Source: Clostridia bacterium (lineage in GTDB: Bacteria; Bacillota; Clostridia; Oscillospirales; Acutalibacteraceae). Taken from it: 64,000 nt of DNA. This document shows, in pieces, positions 55,186 through 63,281 of the stretch (positions are counted from its first letter, which is position 1; each line of letters opens with the position of its first letter). The stretch is from NCBI GenBank assembly GCA_017432485.1, contig JAFRJB010000038.1:1-64000 (forward strand). Direction: 5' to 3'. The notes beneath the pieces are model-generated. The model worked only from the letters and a program-made list of their open reading frames with translations, was not told where the DNA came from and searched no databases. The position numbers were made by a program, and so were the translations under genes.

Positions 55186-55488
55186 CTAAATGCCGATAAC
55201 TTCGTGAACAATTTTTAAAATAGAATCGTTCGGGCGATCGGCACCATCACTGTTGGGGATTTCAACCAACAGCGGTGTAGAGTAGTTAAGTTTAATGTGA
55301 CTTACGGTTTCGGGAAAAGCTGCGGCAATAGAGTCGGTAATCATCAGAATACCGATACTGCTGTCTTTGGTCGCTTCGAGCATCGCCTGCTCGGCTTCTT
55401 CAATTTTTTCGCAGAATTTTCCCTCAATGCCCGCAAGGTGCATACCGGTTAGGGTATCTCTGTCATCACTGATTACAAAAAACTTCAT
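55186..55488 (-). CDS. atpF: V-type ATPase subunit F
   Basis: A 100-aa central-stalk subunit with the Rossmann-like fold of NtpG/subunit F. MKFFVISDDRDTLTGMHLAGIEGKF and GILMITDSIAAAFPETV are typical, and the C-terminal helix VHEVIGI inserts along subunit D. It sits between K and E, five bases after the K stop. Confidence 0.9.
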   Translation of the reverse strand: MKFFVISDDRDTLTGMHLAGIEGKFCEKIEEAEQAMLEATKDSSIGILMITDSIAAAFPETVSHIKLNYSTPLLVEIPNSDGADRPNDSILKIVHEVIGI

Positions 55489-55493
55489 CTTCG

Positions 55494-55979
55494 TTATCGC
55501 GGTAATACAAGAATGGAAATAACAACACCGTACAGCGCAATGGATTCACCGAGCGCTACGAAAATAATGGCTTTACCGAAGGCTTTGGGGTCTTCACTGA
55601 CTGCACCGATAGCTGCGGGTGCACCGGCTGCAACGGCAATACCGCCGCCGATACCGGCAAGACCGGTGGAAAGGCCGGCTGCAAGATATGCCATACCTTT
55701 GTCGAAACCGGTGCTGCTTTGTTGTGCTTCTTCGCCGGTAGTCTCTGCCGCCTGTTCGGAAGCTGTGGTGGTTTGTGCAGGCGCTGCATCGCTGCTGTCA
55801 CTGCCGGCAGCAAAGGAACCGACCGCAAAAACGACCAGCATTGTCAGCACCACTAAAAAGGCGATGGCGTTATAACGGAATGCTTTTTTGGCGCTTACAC
55901 CGCTTAATCTTTTCTTAACAGCGATGGTTGCGGAAATAATAATGGTAATAATCGGTACAAGAATTAATAAGATATTCAT
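55494..55979 (-). CDS. atpK: V-type ATPase rotor-ring subunit K
   Basis: A 161-aa membrane subunit that carries ions around the rotor ring. The C-terminal half is the c-type hairpin: AYLAAGLSTGLAGIGGGIAVAAGAP, a polar loop SEDPKAFGK, and FVALGESIALYGVVISILVL with the ion-binding Glu145. Ser146 and Tyr150 are at positions used for sodium binding in some c-rings, but a ring Gln is not obvious. The N-terminal half has two other membrane helices and an acidic Ala/Thr/Gln-rich linker of about 30 residues (residues 59-90) outside the conserved hairpin. A strong GGAGG precedes the ATG. Confidence 0.92.
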   Translation of the reverse strand: MNILLILVPIITIIISATIAVKKRLSGVSAKKAFRYNAIAFLVVLTMLVVFAVGSFAAGSDSSDAAPAQTTTASEQAAETTGEEAQQSSTGFDKGMAYLAAGLSTGLAGIGGGIAVAAGAPAAIGAVSEDPKAFGKAIIFVALGESIALYGVVISILVLPR

Positions 55980-55998
55980 AATAAACCTCCCAAAGTGA

Positions 55999-57948
55999 TT
56001 AATCTTTTACTTCGTATATGTTAACAGGTGTAAACGGGCGCCCCTGACCGGAATAGTAGCGAGAGAACATCTCGTAGAACTGCAGTCTTAAGGACTGAAT
56101 GCCTGTTAATAACGCTTCCAAGGCAATGACCAGTGCGTTGCCGAGTATCATAACAATAACAAAGGTGACATTGACTTTATCGCCCGCAAGGGTGGTAACC
56201 ACCATCATCATGCCGGCGTGCACAAGTACAAACGCGCCTAATCTCAAATAAGATACCGTGTTGGAAAAAAATGATAAGATGCTTTCAAACAGCTCAATGA
56301 TATTGGAAAGCAGGTAGCTGCCGGGTTTAAGTTTATAAGACTTATCGGCAAGTTTTTCTTTGACAAATTCGTAGAAAAACATCATCACGACAGCGACCAT
56401 CAGCGAAATGGTAACAGCATCTTTATTGACAACCGAAATCATTTGCTTGACTTCCTCATTTGCCATAAAGTCGGTTGCCAGGTAAACCATAGCACTGTAA
56501 GCAATGATACCGGCAATGCCGTTAGGGCTGAAAATGGCATCGGCAAAGCGCTTGAGTTTGAATGCGCAGATGGTGTTGATAATCATAACCAGCAGCATCA
56601 GCACAACGCCGACGGAAATGGCAAGAATAAGAATTTCGGTCGTATTTTCAAACACTTTAATCGGCAGGAAGTTCAGACCGATGGATTGATAGAAACCGTC
56701 GAGCAAATCTTCCATACCGAATACCGAGCCGAAGACGGCGCCGAAGATACAGCTGAAAATACCGCAACGCATTAAGATTTGACCCAGTGGCATTTTCTTG
56801 AGCTTATACATCAGAAAACCGATGATAATAAGCACAAGCCCTTGTCCTAAGTCGGCAAACATTAAACCGAACATTAATGCGTAGGTAATCGCAAACAGCG
56901 GGGTGGGGTCAATCTCCGTGTACGAGGGCAAGCCGAACATCTCTACAAAATAGGAAAACGGTCGGAACAGCGCATTATTCTTCAAAGAAATCGGCACTTT
57001 ATCAATCACCGAAGCACCGGGGTCTTCGCATTCGACCATAATGCCCTGAAACTTTTTGCTTTTATCCATAAAAGTTTCTTCATAATCGGCTTTAATCCAC
57101 CCGACAAAAATGAAGTAGTCTTCTTCATTTTTGATTGCCGCATTGAGTTTAAGTTCAAATACCGTATTGAGCGCATTAATGCGGCTGCAGAGCATGGAGT
57201 AGCGCTCGCTTTCGACCTGCACATATTCGGCAAGCTCTTTGGTCAGAGCATCAATCTTGCGCTGAATGTCTTCATTGTGCGCAATGGTTTCCGCGATTGC
57301 CTGCTCCGCATTACCGTTATAGGCGGGCACAAAAGCTTTTTCAAAAGAAAGCTTGGTGAAGATATTGTCGACTTCTTCTTTTTTGCTCACCGGTACGATG
57401 TAAGCGCCCCAATAACCGTCTTTAACTTCTTTACCTTTCATAAAGTTGATAAAGGGGTTATCTTTATACATATTCATTTGGAGCTTTTCGTAGCTTTCGC
57501 GGGGCAGATAACCGAAGCGGAATTTTGTGAACTCGCAATCGAAAATATCTTTGAGGTTAATATCCATTTGCGTGAAATGTTCATAATTCTCAATTAAGTT
57601 TTTATTATTTTCATATTGCTTTTGCAGTTCACTGCGTTCATTGAAATTTTCTTTAATCTTTTGCTGAAAATTTCGCAGGTATTCCACATCAGCACTGTCA
57701 TCGGAAATCTCCGTCACGCGCTCCTGCTTGATTTCGATACCGAACTCTTTGGATAATTGCTCAATCATCTGCAGAGGCTCGGTATAGGGGTTTTCGGCGG
57801 AAAACGGTGAAAATTTAATCTTTTTAGGAATAAAATCCATTGCGTTTTCCGGCTGGAAGTGCCCGTCGATACAGCAGTCGCGAATGAATTGGTCGAGTTC
57901 GCCGAGATTGCCGAATGCACGCACCAATTTCATTTTTTCTATTGCCAA
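55999..57948 (-). CDS. atpI: V-type ATPase membrane subunit I (a-subunit)
   Basis: A 649-aa stator subunit that forms the ion half-channels with the K ring. The N-terminal half (residues 1-330) is cytoplasmic and coiled-coil; the C-terminal half has about seven to eight membrane helices starting at TPLFAITYALMFGLMFADLGQG, with the conserved SNTVSYLRLGAFVLVHAGMM containing the channel arginine. The start is TTG 57948, ten bases after AAGGAG; an ATG five codons in is possible. It lies between subunits C and K. Confidence 0.95.
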   Translation of the reverse strand: MAIEKMKLVRAFGNLGELDQFIRDCCIDGHFQPENAMDFIPKKIKFSPFSAENPYTEPLQMIEQLSKEFGIEIKQERVTEISDDSADVEYLRNFQQKIKENFNERSELQKQYENNKNLIENYEHFTQMDINLKDIFDCEFTKFRFGYLPRESYEKLQMNMYKDNPFINFMKGKEVKDGYWGAYIVPVSKKEEVDNIFTKLSFEKAFVPAYNGNAEQAIAETIAHNEDIQRKIDALTKELAEYVQVESERYSMLCSRINALNTVFELKLNAAIKNEEDYFIFVGWIKADYEETFMDKSKKFQGIMVECEDPGASVIDKVPISLKNNALFRPFSYFVEMFGLPSYTEIDPTPLFAITYALMFGLMFADLGQGLVLIIIGFLMYKLKKMPLGQILMRCGIFSCIFGAVFGSVFGMEDLLDGFYQSIGLNFLPIKVFENTTEILILAISVGVVLMLLVMIINTICAFKLKRFADAIFSPNGIAGIIAYSAMVYLATDFMANEEVKQMISVVNKDAVTISLMVAVVMMFFYEFVKEKLADKSYKLKPGSYLLSNIIELFESILSFFSNTVSYLRLGAFVLVHAGMMMVVTTLAGDKVNVTFVIVMILGNALVIALEALLTGIQSLRLQFYEMFSRYYSGQGRPFTPVNIYEVKD

Positions 57949-57994
57949 ATTCGTATCACTCCTTCAACAGTCGTAATCGTCTTTCATTCTAACA

Positions 57995-59029
57995 TTAAGC
58001 ATTCACACCAATGAGGTATTTTTGAATTTCTTCCTCGGGAAGGCGATAGCGCTTTCCTTCGGTAATGTGAATGATATTTTTAATTTCGGTTTCCAACAGG
58101 TTAAAATAGGTCAGTACCGCAATATTGGCATTGGCACTGAATCTTAAAAAGTGCTTATTAATGGCATAAGTGTTTTTTTCGTACACTTTTTCGGGAAAGA
58201 TTAAGTCATCATTCGTAAAATTCTTTCCAAGCTTTGTTGTGCCGACGATGCTCACAAAGTCCGCCGTGCTCTCGCATTCGACCAGGCGCGTGAGCTTGGA
58301 AGCACTTAAAGTGCCGTGATGCATAATTAAACCTGCCAAGATGATATCGGGGGAAACATCCATTTTTTTGCGGCGGAAAATTGTGTTGATGTTAAGCGCA
58401 TCAATTTCCAAATCAATCATTTCATTTAACTCTTTTGCCGCTTTTTTGGGCAGGTATTTGCCCATCTCCTTTGCGCTCTGTGCATAGAAAGCGCCTAAAA
58501 TGATTTCAACTTGTGAAAAGTCAAACACGCCATCGGTTCCGATAAAACGTCTGGCTGCACCGTGATACGGCGTGTGCTTGAGCGAATCAATTAATTCCTG
58601 CGCGGTTGTGCTTGCGTAAACTTTCTGAATATTCAATGCGGAAGCCGCTTTGAAAAAATCATTCGGGATATAGGTGGAAGCAAACGCAGAGGTCGAAACA
58701 AGGTTGCGCGCCGCACTGATAATGACTTGAATATCGCTTTTTAAAACATAGTATTTAAAAAACGGATTATCAATCATTTTTTCAAAAGAACAAATAGTTT
58801 GCAGGCGATTGGCGTATTCTTTATTTAAACTGAATTCAATCGCTTCGGCGGTGATTTTGGTGCCGCTGTTCGGGGCAAAAATATCACCGTAGGAGGTTCT
58901 TGTTTTTAAGTAGTTGGCAATGTCTTGGTTGGAATTACAAGCCAAAAGTGCCTGGTAATCGGCAGCAGTTAAGCGCTTGCCGTACATACATCTGACTTTT
59001 GCCAAAACCGCATTCGCTGACTGATTCAA
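57995..59029 (-). CDS. atpC: V-type ATPase subunit C
   Basis: A 344-aa funnel-shaped subunit (AC39/NtpC family) linking the central stalk to the rotor ring. The all-helical sequence has the family pattern ANAVLAKVRCMYGKRLTAADYQALL, RRFIGTDGVFDFSQVE, KELNEMIDLEIDALNINTIFRRKK and the tail EIKNIIHITEGKRYRLPEEEIQKYLIG. The start is TTG 59029 with AAGGAGG seven bases upstream. It is the second gene of the operon. Confidence 0.93.
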   Translation of the reverse strand: MNQSANAVLAKVRCMYGKRLTAADYQALLACNSNQDIANYLKTRTSYGDIFAPNSGTKITAEAIEFSLNKEYANRLQTICSFEKMIDNPFFKYYVLKSDIQVIISAARNLVSTSAFASTYIPNDFFKAASALNIQKVYASTTAQELIDSLKHTPYHGAARRFIGTDGVFDFSQVEIILGAFYAQSAKEMGKYLPKKAAKELNEMIDLEIDALNINTIFRRKKMDVSPDIILAGLIMHHGTLSASKLTRLVECESTADFVSIVGTTKLGKNFTNDDLIFPEKVYEKNTYAINKHFLRFSANANIAVLTYFNLLETEIKNIIHITEGKRYRLPEEEIQKYLIGVNA

Positions 59030-59065
59030 ACGTTAACCTCCTTTCCTAAAAGTAAGCAAGCACCA

Positions 59066-59377
59066 TTACTCGGCAATGGTGCGTTCCACAAGTTCTTTGA
59101 CCCACTGCTCTTTGTGCGCTTCGTAATAGCTGTCTAAGTTTTGATTGGCGCGGGCGTAATCGGCATCGATTTGCGCCTTGCGCTCTTCTACTTTGCGCGT
59201 TTCATCTTCAGTGGTTAGAGCGATGATTTCTTCAACGCTCTCTTCATATTTTTTATCGAGTTCTTCCACTCTTTGGGCAATGGCAATTTTGGATTCGGCA
59301 AGCTGTTTCTTGCTTTCATCTGTCATTTTTCTTGCCTTTTTATCAACATCTATAATGGTTTTGATGAGTTGTTCCAT
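59066..59377 (-). CDS. Coiled-coil V-type ATPase stalk subunit (G/H type)
   Basis: A 103-aa, highly charged helical protein (LIKTIIDVDKKARKMTDESKKQLAESKIAIAQRVEELDKKYEESV), the size and character of the peripheral-stalk subunit that pairs with subunit E (called G or H in different species). It opens the ATPase operon and precedes subunit C by 36 bases. The start is ATG 59377 after GGAGAG; a frame from 59434 includes untranslated leader. Identity rests on coiled-coil pattern and position, since such subunits diverge strongly. Confidence 0.75.
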   Translation of the reverse strand: MEQLIKTIIDVDKKARKMTDESKKQLAESKIAIAQRVEELDKKYEESVEEIIALTTEDETRKVEERKAQIDADYARANQNLDSYYEAHKEQWVKELVERTIAE

Positions 59378-59400
59378 AATTCTCTCCAAATAAAGAAACC

Positions 59401-59416
59401 GACTTGCGAGCAAGTC
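59401..59416 (-). other. Hairpin in the V-ATPase leader
   Basis: GACTTGC-GA-GCAAGTC is a near-perfect palindrome in the 5' leader, 24 bases upstream of the first start codon. It may affect message stability or translation. Confidence 0.4.
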
Positions 59417-59457
59417 AGAGTGGCTTGTAGGCATTAACCATTTGTATTGTTGACTTT

Positions 59458-59486
59458 AATATACTACTTTTACTTTTAATTTTCAA
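59458..59486 (-). promoter_or_regulatory. Sigma-A promoter of the V-type ATPase operon
   Basis: On the minus strand TTGAAA (59486-59481), 17 bases, TATATT (59463-59458). Ten of twelve bases match consensus. It diverges from the hydrogenase promoter. Confidence 0.75.
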
Positions 59487-59537
59487 GTGAAAAAATACAC
59501 AAATTCTATAAATACATATATATTATTTCTACTGCTA

Positions 59538-59566
59538 TTGACAATTTTCAATATTAATTTTATAAT
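59538..59566 (+). promoter_or_regulatory. Perfect-consensus promoter of the hydrogenase operon
   Basis: TTGACA (59538-59543), 17 bases, TATAAT (59561-59566), twelve of twelve bases. Such a promoter suggests high constitutive expression. Confidence 0.88.
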
Positions 59567-59596
59567 ATTTTTATCAATTTGAAAGGGAGCAAATAT

Positions 59597-61432
59597 ATGG
59601 CAAGACAAAAAATACAATCATTAACTGCTGTGGAAGAAACGGTTGACCAAATCTACCGTGAACTCGGCAGCCGTGTCAATGCCGCAATGACCAATGCGTG
59701 CCCGATAGACGTGGCACTTGGCTTTGTGCGCCTTTGCCAATCGCAGTCCTGCGGTAAGTGTACCCCGTGCCGTTCCGGCTTAGGGCAACTTGCAACATTA
59801 ATTAAGCGCGTTTTGGATGGCGATGGCGATATGTCGGATATCGATTTAATCGAGAGAACCGCTGAGTCTATTTATATGAGTGCCGACTGCGCTATCGGCT
59901 ATGAAGCCGCCAATATGGTGCGCTTGTGCGTTAAGGGGTTCCGTGAGGATTTTGAAGCCCATATCAATCACGGTAAGTGCTCTTTCTTCTTTAACAGACC
60001 GGTACCTTGCGTATCGCGCTGTCCTGCCAATGTAGACATTCCCGGTTACATTGCGCTCTCGGCCGAAGGCAGGTATGCCGATGCTGTCAGACTGATTAGA
60101 AAGGACAACCCGTTCCCGACAGCTTGCGCGCTCATTTGTGAGCATCCTTGTGAAAACAACTGCCGCAGACAAATGATTGATGACTCTATCAACATTCGCG
60201 GTATTAAGCGCTATGTGTGTGACCATGCGGGCGTTGTGCCTGCACCGAAATGTATGGATTCCACCGGTAAGAAAATTGCGATTATCGGCGGCGGTCCTGC
60301 CGGTTTAACCTGCGCCTATTTCTTGCAGTTAATGGGGCACCAGACCACCGTGTTTGAAGGTAAAGAGCATTTAGGCGGTATGCTGCGCTACGGCATTCCG
60401 AACTACCGCTTGCCGCGCGAGAGACTGCAAGAGGATATTGACTGTATTCTTTCCACCGGTGTGGAAGTAAAGTTAAACACCAAGATTGATTCTTCTAAAG
60501 AAATTGCAAAGCTTAAAGAAGAGTATGATGCTATCTTCATTTCTATCGGTGCGCATAAAGACAGAAAAGTCGGCTTGGAAAATGAAGACGCTGAGGGCGT
60601 GATTTCCGCAGTTGATTTACTCAAAGCCATCGGTGATGACCAATATCCCGATTATTCCGGCAAAGAAGTGCTTGTTATCGGCGGCGGTAACGTGGCAATG
60701 GATTGCACCAGAACTGCAGTCAGAGCCGGCGCAAAACAAGTCAGTGTTGTATACCGCAGAAGAATTGCGGATATGACCGCTTTACAGGAAGAAATCTTCG
60801 GTGCACAGGCTGAAGGCGCCGAGATTTTGGAACTCGTTTCTCCTACCCGCGTGGAAAAGGATGAAAACGGCAAACTCAAAGGCCTTTGGGTCAAGCAGCA
60901 GATGATCGGCCGCTATAAGCAGGGCAGACCCGCTCCTGCCGACGGCGGTGAAGATGAATATATGATTCCTTGCGATATTTTGGTCGTTGCGATCGGTCAG
61001 GGTATTGAAAGCGAACCCTTTGCCGAATTCGGTATTCCGGTTGAGAGCCGCGGCAAAATTGATGCCGATGATTATACTATCATTCAGCAGCAGCCCGGTA
61101 TCTTCTCCGGCGGTGACTGCTCAACAGGTCCTGCTACCGTTATCAGAGCGATTGCGGCAGGTAAGACAGCTGCAGCCAATATCGATGAGTATTTAGGCTA
61201 TGAGCACTTGATTGAAAGCGGTGTGGATATTCCTCCCGTTTCAACCTATAACCGCAACCATTGCGGCAGAGTGAATTTGAGAGAGCGCGAAGCAGTTGTC
61301 AGAAACAAGAATTTCGAGCCGTTTGAATACGGTATGTCAGATAAAGAAGCATTGCAGGAAGCGAAGCGCTGCCTGCGCTGTGACCACTTCGGCTTCGGTT
61401 GCTTTAGAGGGGGGAGGAATTTCAAATGGTAA
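59597..61432 (+). CDS. NuoF-type 4Fe-4S domain fused to GltD-like NAD(P)H flavoprotein
   Basis: A 611-aa cytoplasmic electron-transfer protein. Residues about 35-115 match the C-terminal 4Fe-4S domain of NuoF/HydB (SCGKCTPCRSG with Cys52, 55 and 58, and CAIG with Cys98) without the FMN and NADH part. Residues about 125-210 carry the paired 4Fe-4S motifs of GltD/NfnB (CVSRCP; CALICEHPCENNC). Then come an FAD Rossmann motif (IAIIGGGPAGLTCA, 227-240), GMLRYGIPNYRLPRE, and a nucleotide-binding motif VLVIGGGNVAMD near 375. The C-terminus has more Cys (RCLRCDHFGFGC). It likely passes electrons between NAD(P)H and the hydrogenase, whose gene overlaps its end by seven bases. ATG 59597 follows AAGGGAG. 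Confidence 0.92.
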   Translation: MARQKIQSLTAVEETVDQIYRELGSRVNAAMTNACPIDVALGFVRLCQSQSCGKCTPCRSGLGQLATLIKRVLDGDGDMSDIDLIERTAESIYMSADCAIGYEAANMVRLCVKGFREDFEAHINHGKCSFFFNRPVPCVSRCPANVDIPGYIALSAEGRYADAVRLIRKDNPFPTACALICEHPCENNCRRQMIDDSINIRGIKRYVCDHAGVVPAPKCMDSTGKKIAIIGGGPAGLTCAYFLQLMGHQTTVFEGKEHLGGMLRYGIPNYRLPRERLQEDIDCILSTGVEVKLNTKIDSSKEIAKLKEEYDAIFISIGAHKDRKVGLENEDAEGVISAVDLLKAIGDDQYPDYSGKEVLVIGGGNVAMDCTRTAVRAGAKQVSVVYRRRIADMTALQEEIFGAQAEGAEILELVSPTRVEKDENGKLKGLWVKQQMIGRYKQGRPAPADGGEDEYMIPCDILVVAIGQGIESEPFAEFGIPVESRGKIDADDYTIIQQQPGIFSGGDCSTGPATVIRAIAAGKTAAANIDEYLGYEHLIESGVDIPPVSTYNRNHCGRVNLREREAVVRNKNFEPFEYGMSDKEALQEAKRCLRCDHFGFGCFRGGRNFKW

Positions 61433-63162
61433 ATTTAGTTATTAACAGCAAACATATTTCTGTCAAAGAAGGCAGTACCATTTTGGAAGCCGCTACCGAA
61501 AACGGCATCCAAATCCCCACTTTATGTTACTTAAAAGACATCAACGAAATCGGCGCCTGCCGCATTTGTGTGGTAGAAATCAAGGGGATTGACCGCTTGG
61601 TCGCCGCTTGTAACACGCCGGTGGAAGAAGATATGGTGGTTTACACCCATTCTCCACGCGTGATGACAGCAAGAAAAGTGACTTTGGAACTCATTCTTGC
61701 CGAGCACAATTACACTTGCCCCACCTGTACCAGAAGCGGTAACTGCGAATTGCAATCTCTTTCCGAAGAATTCGGTTTAACGGCTGAAACCTTCAAAAAG
61801 AGAATGGTGAAGATGGATTGGGATGAAAGCTTCCCGCTCATTCGCGATAATGAAAAGTGCATCAAATGTATGCGCTGCATTCAAGTGTGCGATAAAGTGC
61901 AGTCGCTCGGTGTGTGGGATATTGCCGGTACCGGCACATGGACCACCATCAATGTCAACAACGGCTTAGATATTAAAGAAGCAAGCTGCGCTATTTGCGG
62001 TCAATGTATTACCAATTGCCCGGTCGGCGCTTTGCAGGCAAGGCACGATAAAGAGAGTGTATATAAAGCTCTTTCCGATAATGATAAGGTAAAAGTTGCT
62101 TCCGTTGCGCCGGCTGTCAGAGCGGCTTGGGGCGAACAACTCGGCTTGGAGCCTGAAGAAGCGACCATGCAAAAGATGGGCGAAGCGCTTCGCCAAATCG
62201 GTTTTGACTATGTATTTGATACCAACTTCTCTGCCGACTTAACCATTATGGAAGAGGGCAGCGAATTTCTGGCGCGCTTGGGCGAAAAAGAAGATTATAA
62301 ATTCCCGATGTTTACTTCCTGCTGCCCGGGTTGGGTGCGTTTCTTGAAGTCGCAGTACCCGGATATGGTGCCGCAGTTATCGACTGCTAAGAGCCCGCAG
62401 CAGATGTTCGGTGCTATCACTAAGAGCTATTTTGCCGAGAAAATCGGTAGAGACCCGAAAGATATCGTTCTCGTTTCCATCATGCCTTGTGTGGCTAAGA
62501 AAATGGAATGCTCGTATGAAACCATGAAAGACGAGGCGAGAGGGCAGGATGTTGACTTTGTGCTGACTACGCGCGAATTTGTCAAGATGATTAAAGCTGC
62601 CAATATCAATGTCAAGGATTTAGAGGATAAACCCCTTGATGATCCGCTTTGTGCCGGCACCGGTGCAGCTGTTATCTTCGGCGCAACCGGCGGTGTGATG
62701 GAAGCGGCGCTCAGATCTGCCTATTATCTGGCAACCGGTAAAAACCCGGACCCCGATGCATTCAAGGCAGTGCGCGGTTATCATGACGGCTGGAACGAAG
62801 CAACCTTCGATATTCAAGGCACTACGGTTCGCTGCGCGGTAGCCAGCGGTCTCGGCAACGCCAGAAAGCTCATTCAAGCCATTCGAGCAGGTGAAGTGGA
62901 ATATGATTTCGTAGAAGTCATGGCTTGCCCCGGCGGCTGTGTAGGCGGCGGCGGTCAACCGATTCACCTCCACCACAATAAGATGTATGAGGTCAGAGGC
63001 GAGAGATTGCGCAAACTCGATTATACCAATCCGATTCGTTTCTCTCACGAAAACCCGCAAATCCAAACGCTTTATTCGGAGTTCTTAGGTGCTCCGCTCG
63101 GTAAGAAAGCGCACCACCTGCTTCATACTGACCATAATGGCTGGAAAATGAACGAAAAATAA
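61426..63162 (+). CDS. [FeFe]-hydrogenase catalytic subunit, group A
   Basis: A 578-aa enzyme that makes or consumes H2. It has the full M3-type modular set: an N-terminal 2Fe-2S domain (Cys34, 45, 48, 62), a His-Cys3 4Fe-4S cluster (His94, Cys98, 101, 107), two ferredoxin-type clusters (Cys145-155 and Cys188-198), the H-cluster domain with TSCCPGW (Cys299, Cys300), MPCVAKKME (Cys355) and ACPGGCVGGGGQP (Cys501, Cys505), and a C-terminal small-subunit domain. Motif order and residue numbers match clostridial hydrogenase I closely. GGGGAGGA precedes the ATG, which overlaps the flavoprotein gene. Maturases HydE, HydF and HydG are not in the window. Confidence 0.97.
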   Translation: MVNLVINSKHISVKEGSTILEAATENGIQIPTLCYLKDINEIGACRICVVEIKGIDRLVAACNTPVEEDMVVYTHSPRVMTARKVTLELILAEHNYTCPTCTRSGNCELQSLSEEFGLTAETFKKRMVKMDWDESFPLIRDNEKCIKCMRCIQVCDKVQSLGVWDIAGTGTWTTINVNNGLDIKEASCAICGQCITNCPVGALQARHDKESVYKALSDNDKVKVASVAPAVRAAWGEQLGLEPEEATMQKMGEALRQIGFDYVFDTNFSADLTIMEEGSEFLARLGEKEDYKFPMFTSCCPGWVRFLKSQYPDMVPQLSTAKSPQQMFGAITKSYFAEKIGRDPKDIVLVSIMPCVAKKMECSYETMKDEARGQDVDFVLTTREFVKMIKAANINVKDLEDKPLDDPLCAGTGAAVIFGATGGVMEAALRSAYYLATGKNPDPDAFKAVRGYHDGWNEATFDIQGTTVRCAVASGLGNARKLIQAIRAGEVEYDFVEVMACPGGCVGGGGQPIHLHHNKMYEVRGERLRKLDYTNPIRFSHENPQIQTLYSEFLGAPLGKKAHHLLHTDHNGWKMNEK

Positions 63163-63166
63163 GCTT

Positions 63167-63206
63167 TTGCCGCCAATCTTTTGATTGGCGGCAACTTCTT
63201 TTTTTG
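63167..63206 (+). terminator. Intrinsic terminator of the hydrogenase operon
   Basis: TTGCCGCCAATC pairs with GATTGGCGGCAA around TTTT, followed by a T-rich tract (CTTCTTTTTTT), four bases after the stop. Confidence 0.9.
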
Positions 63207-63281
63207 AGCAAAACAGGAAAAGAAATATCCCCGTTATTTTGCTATACTAATAAAGGAACATAGAGAAAAAAGAGGTATTCT

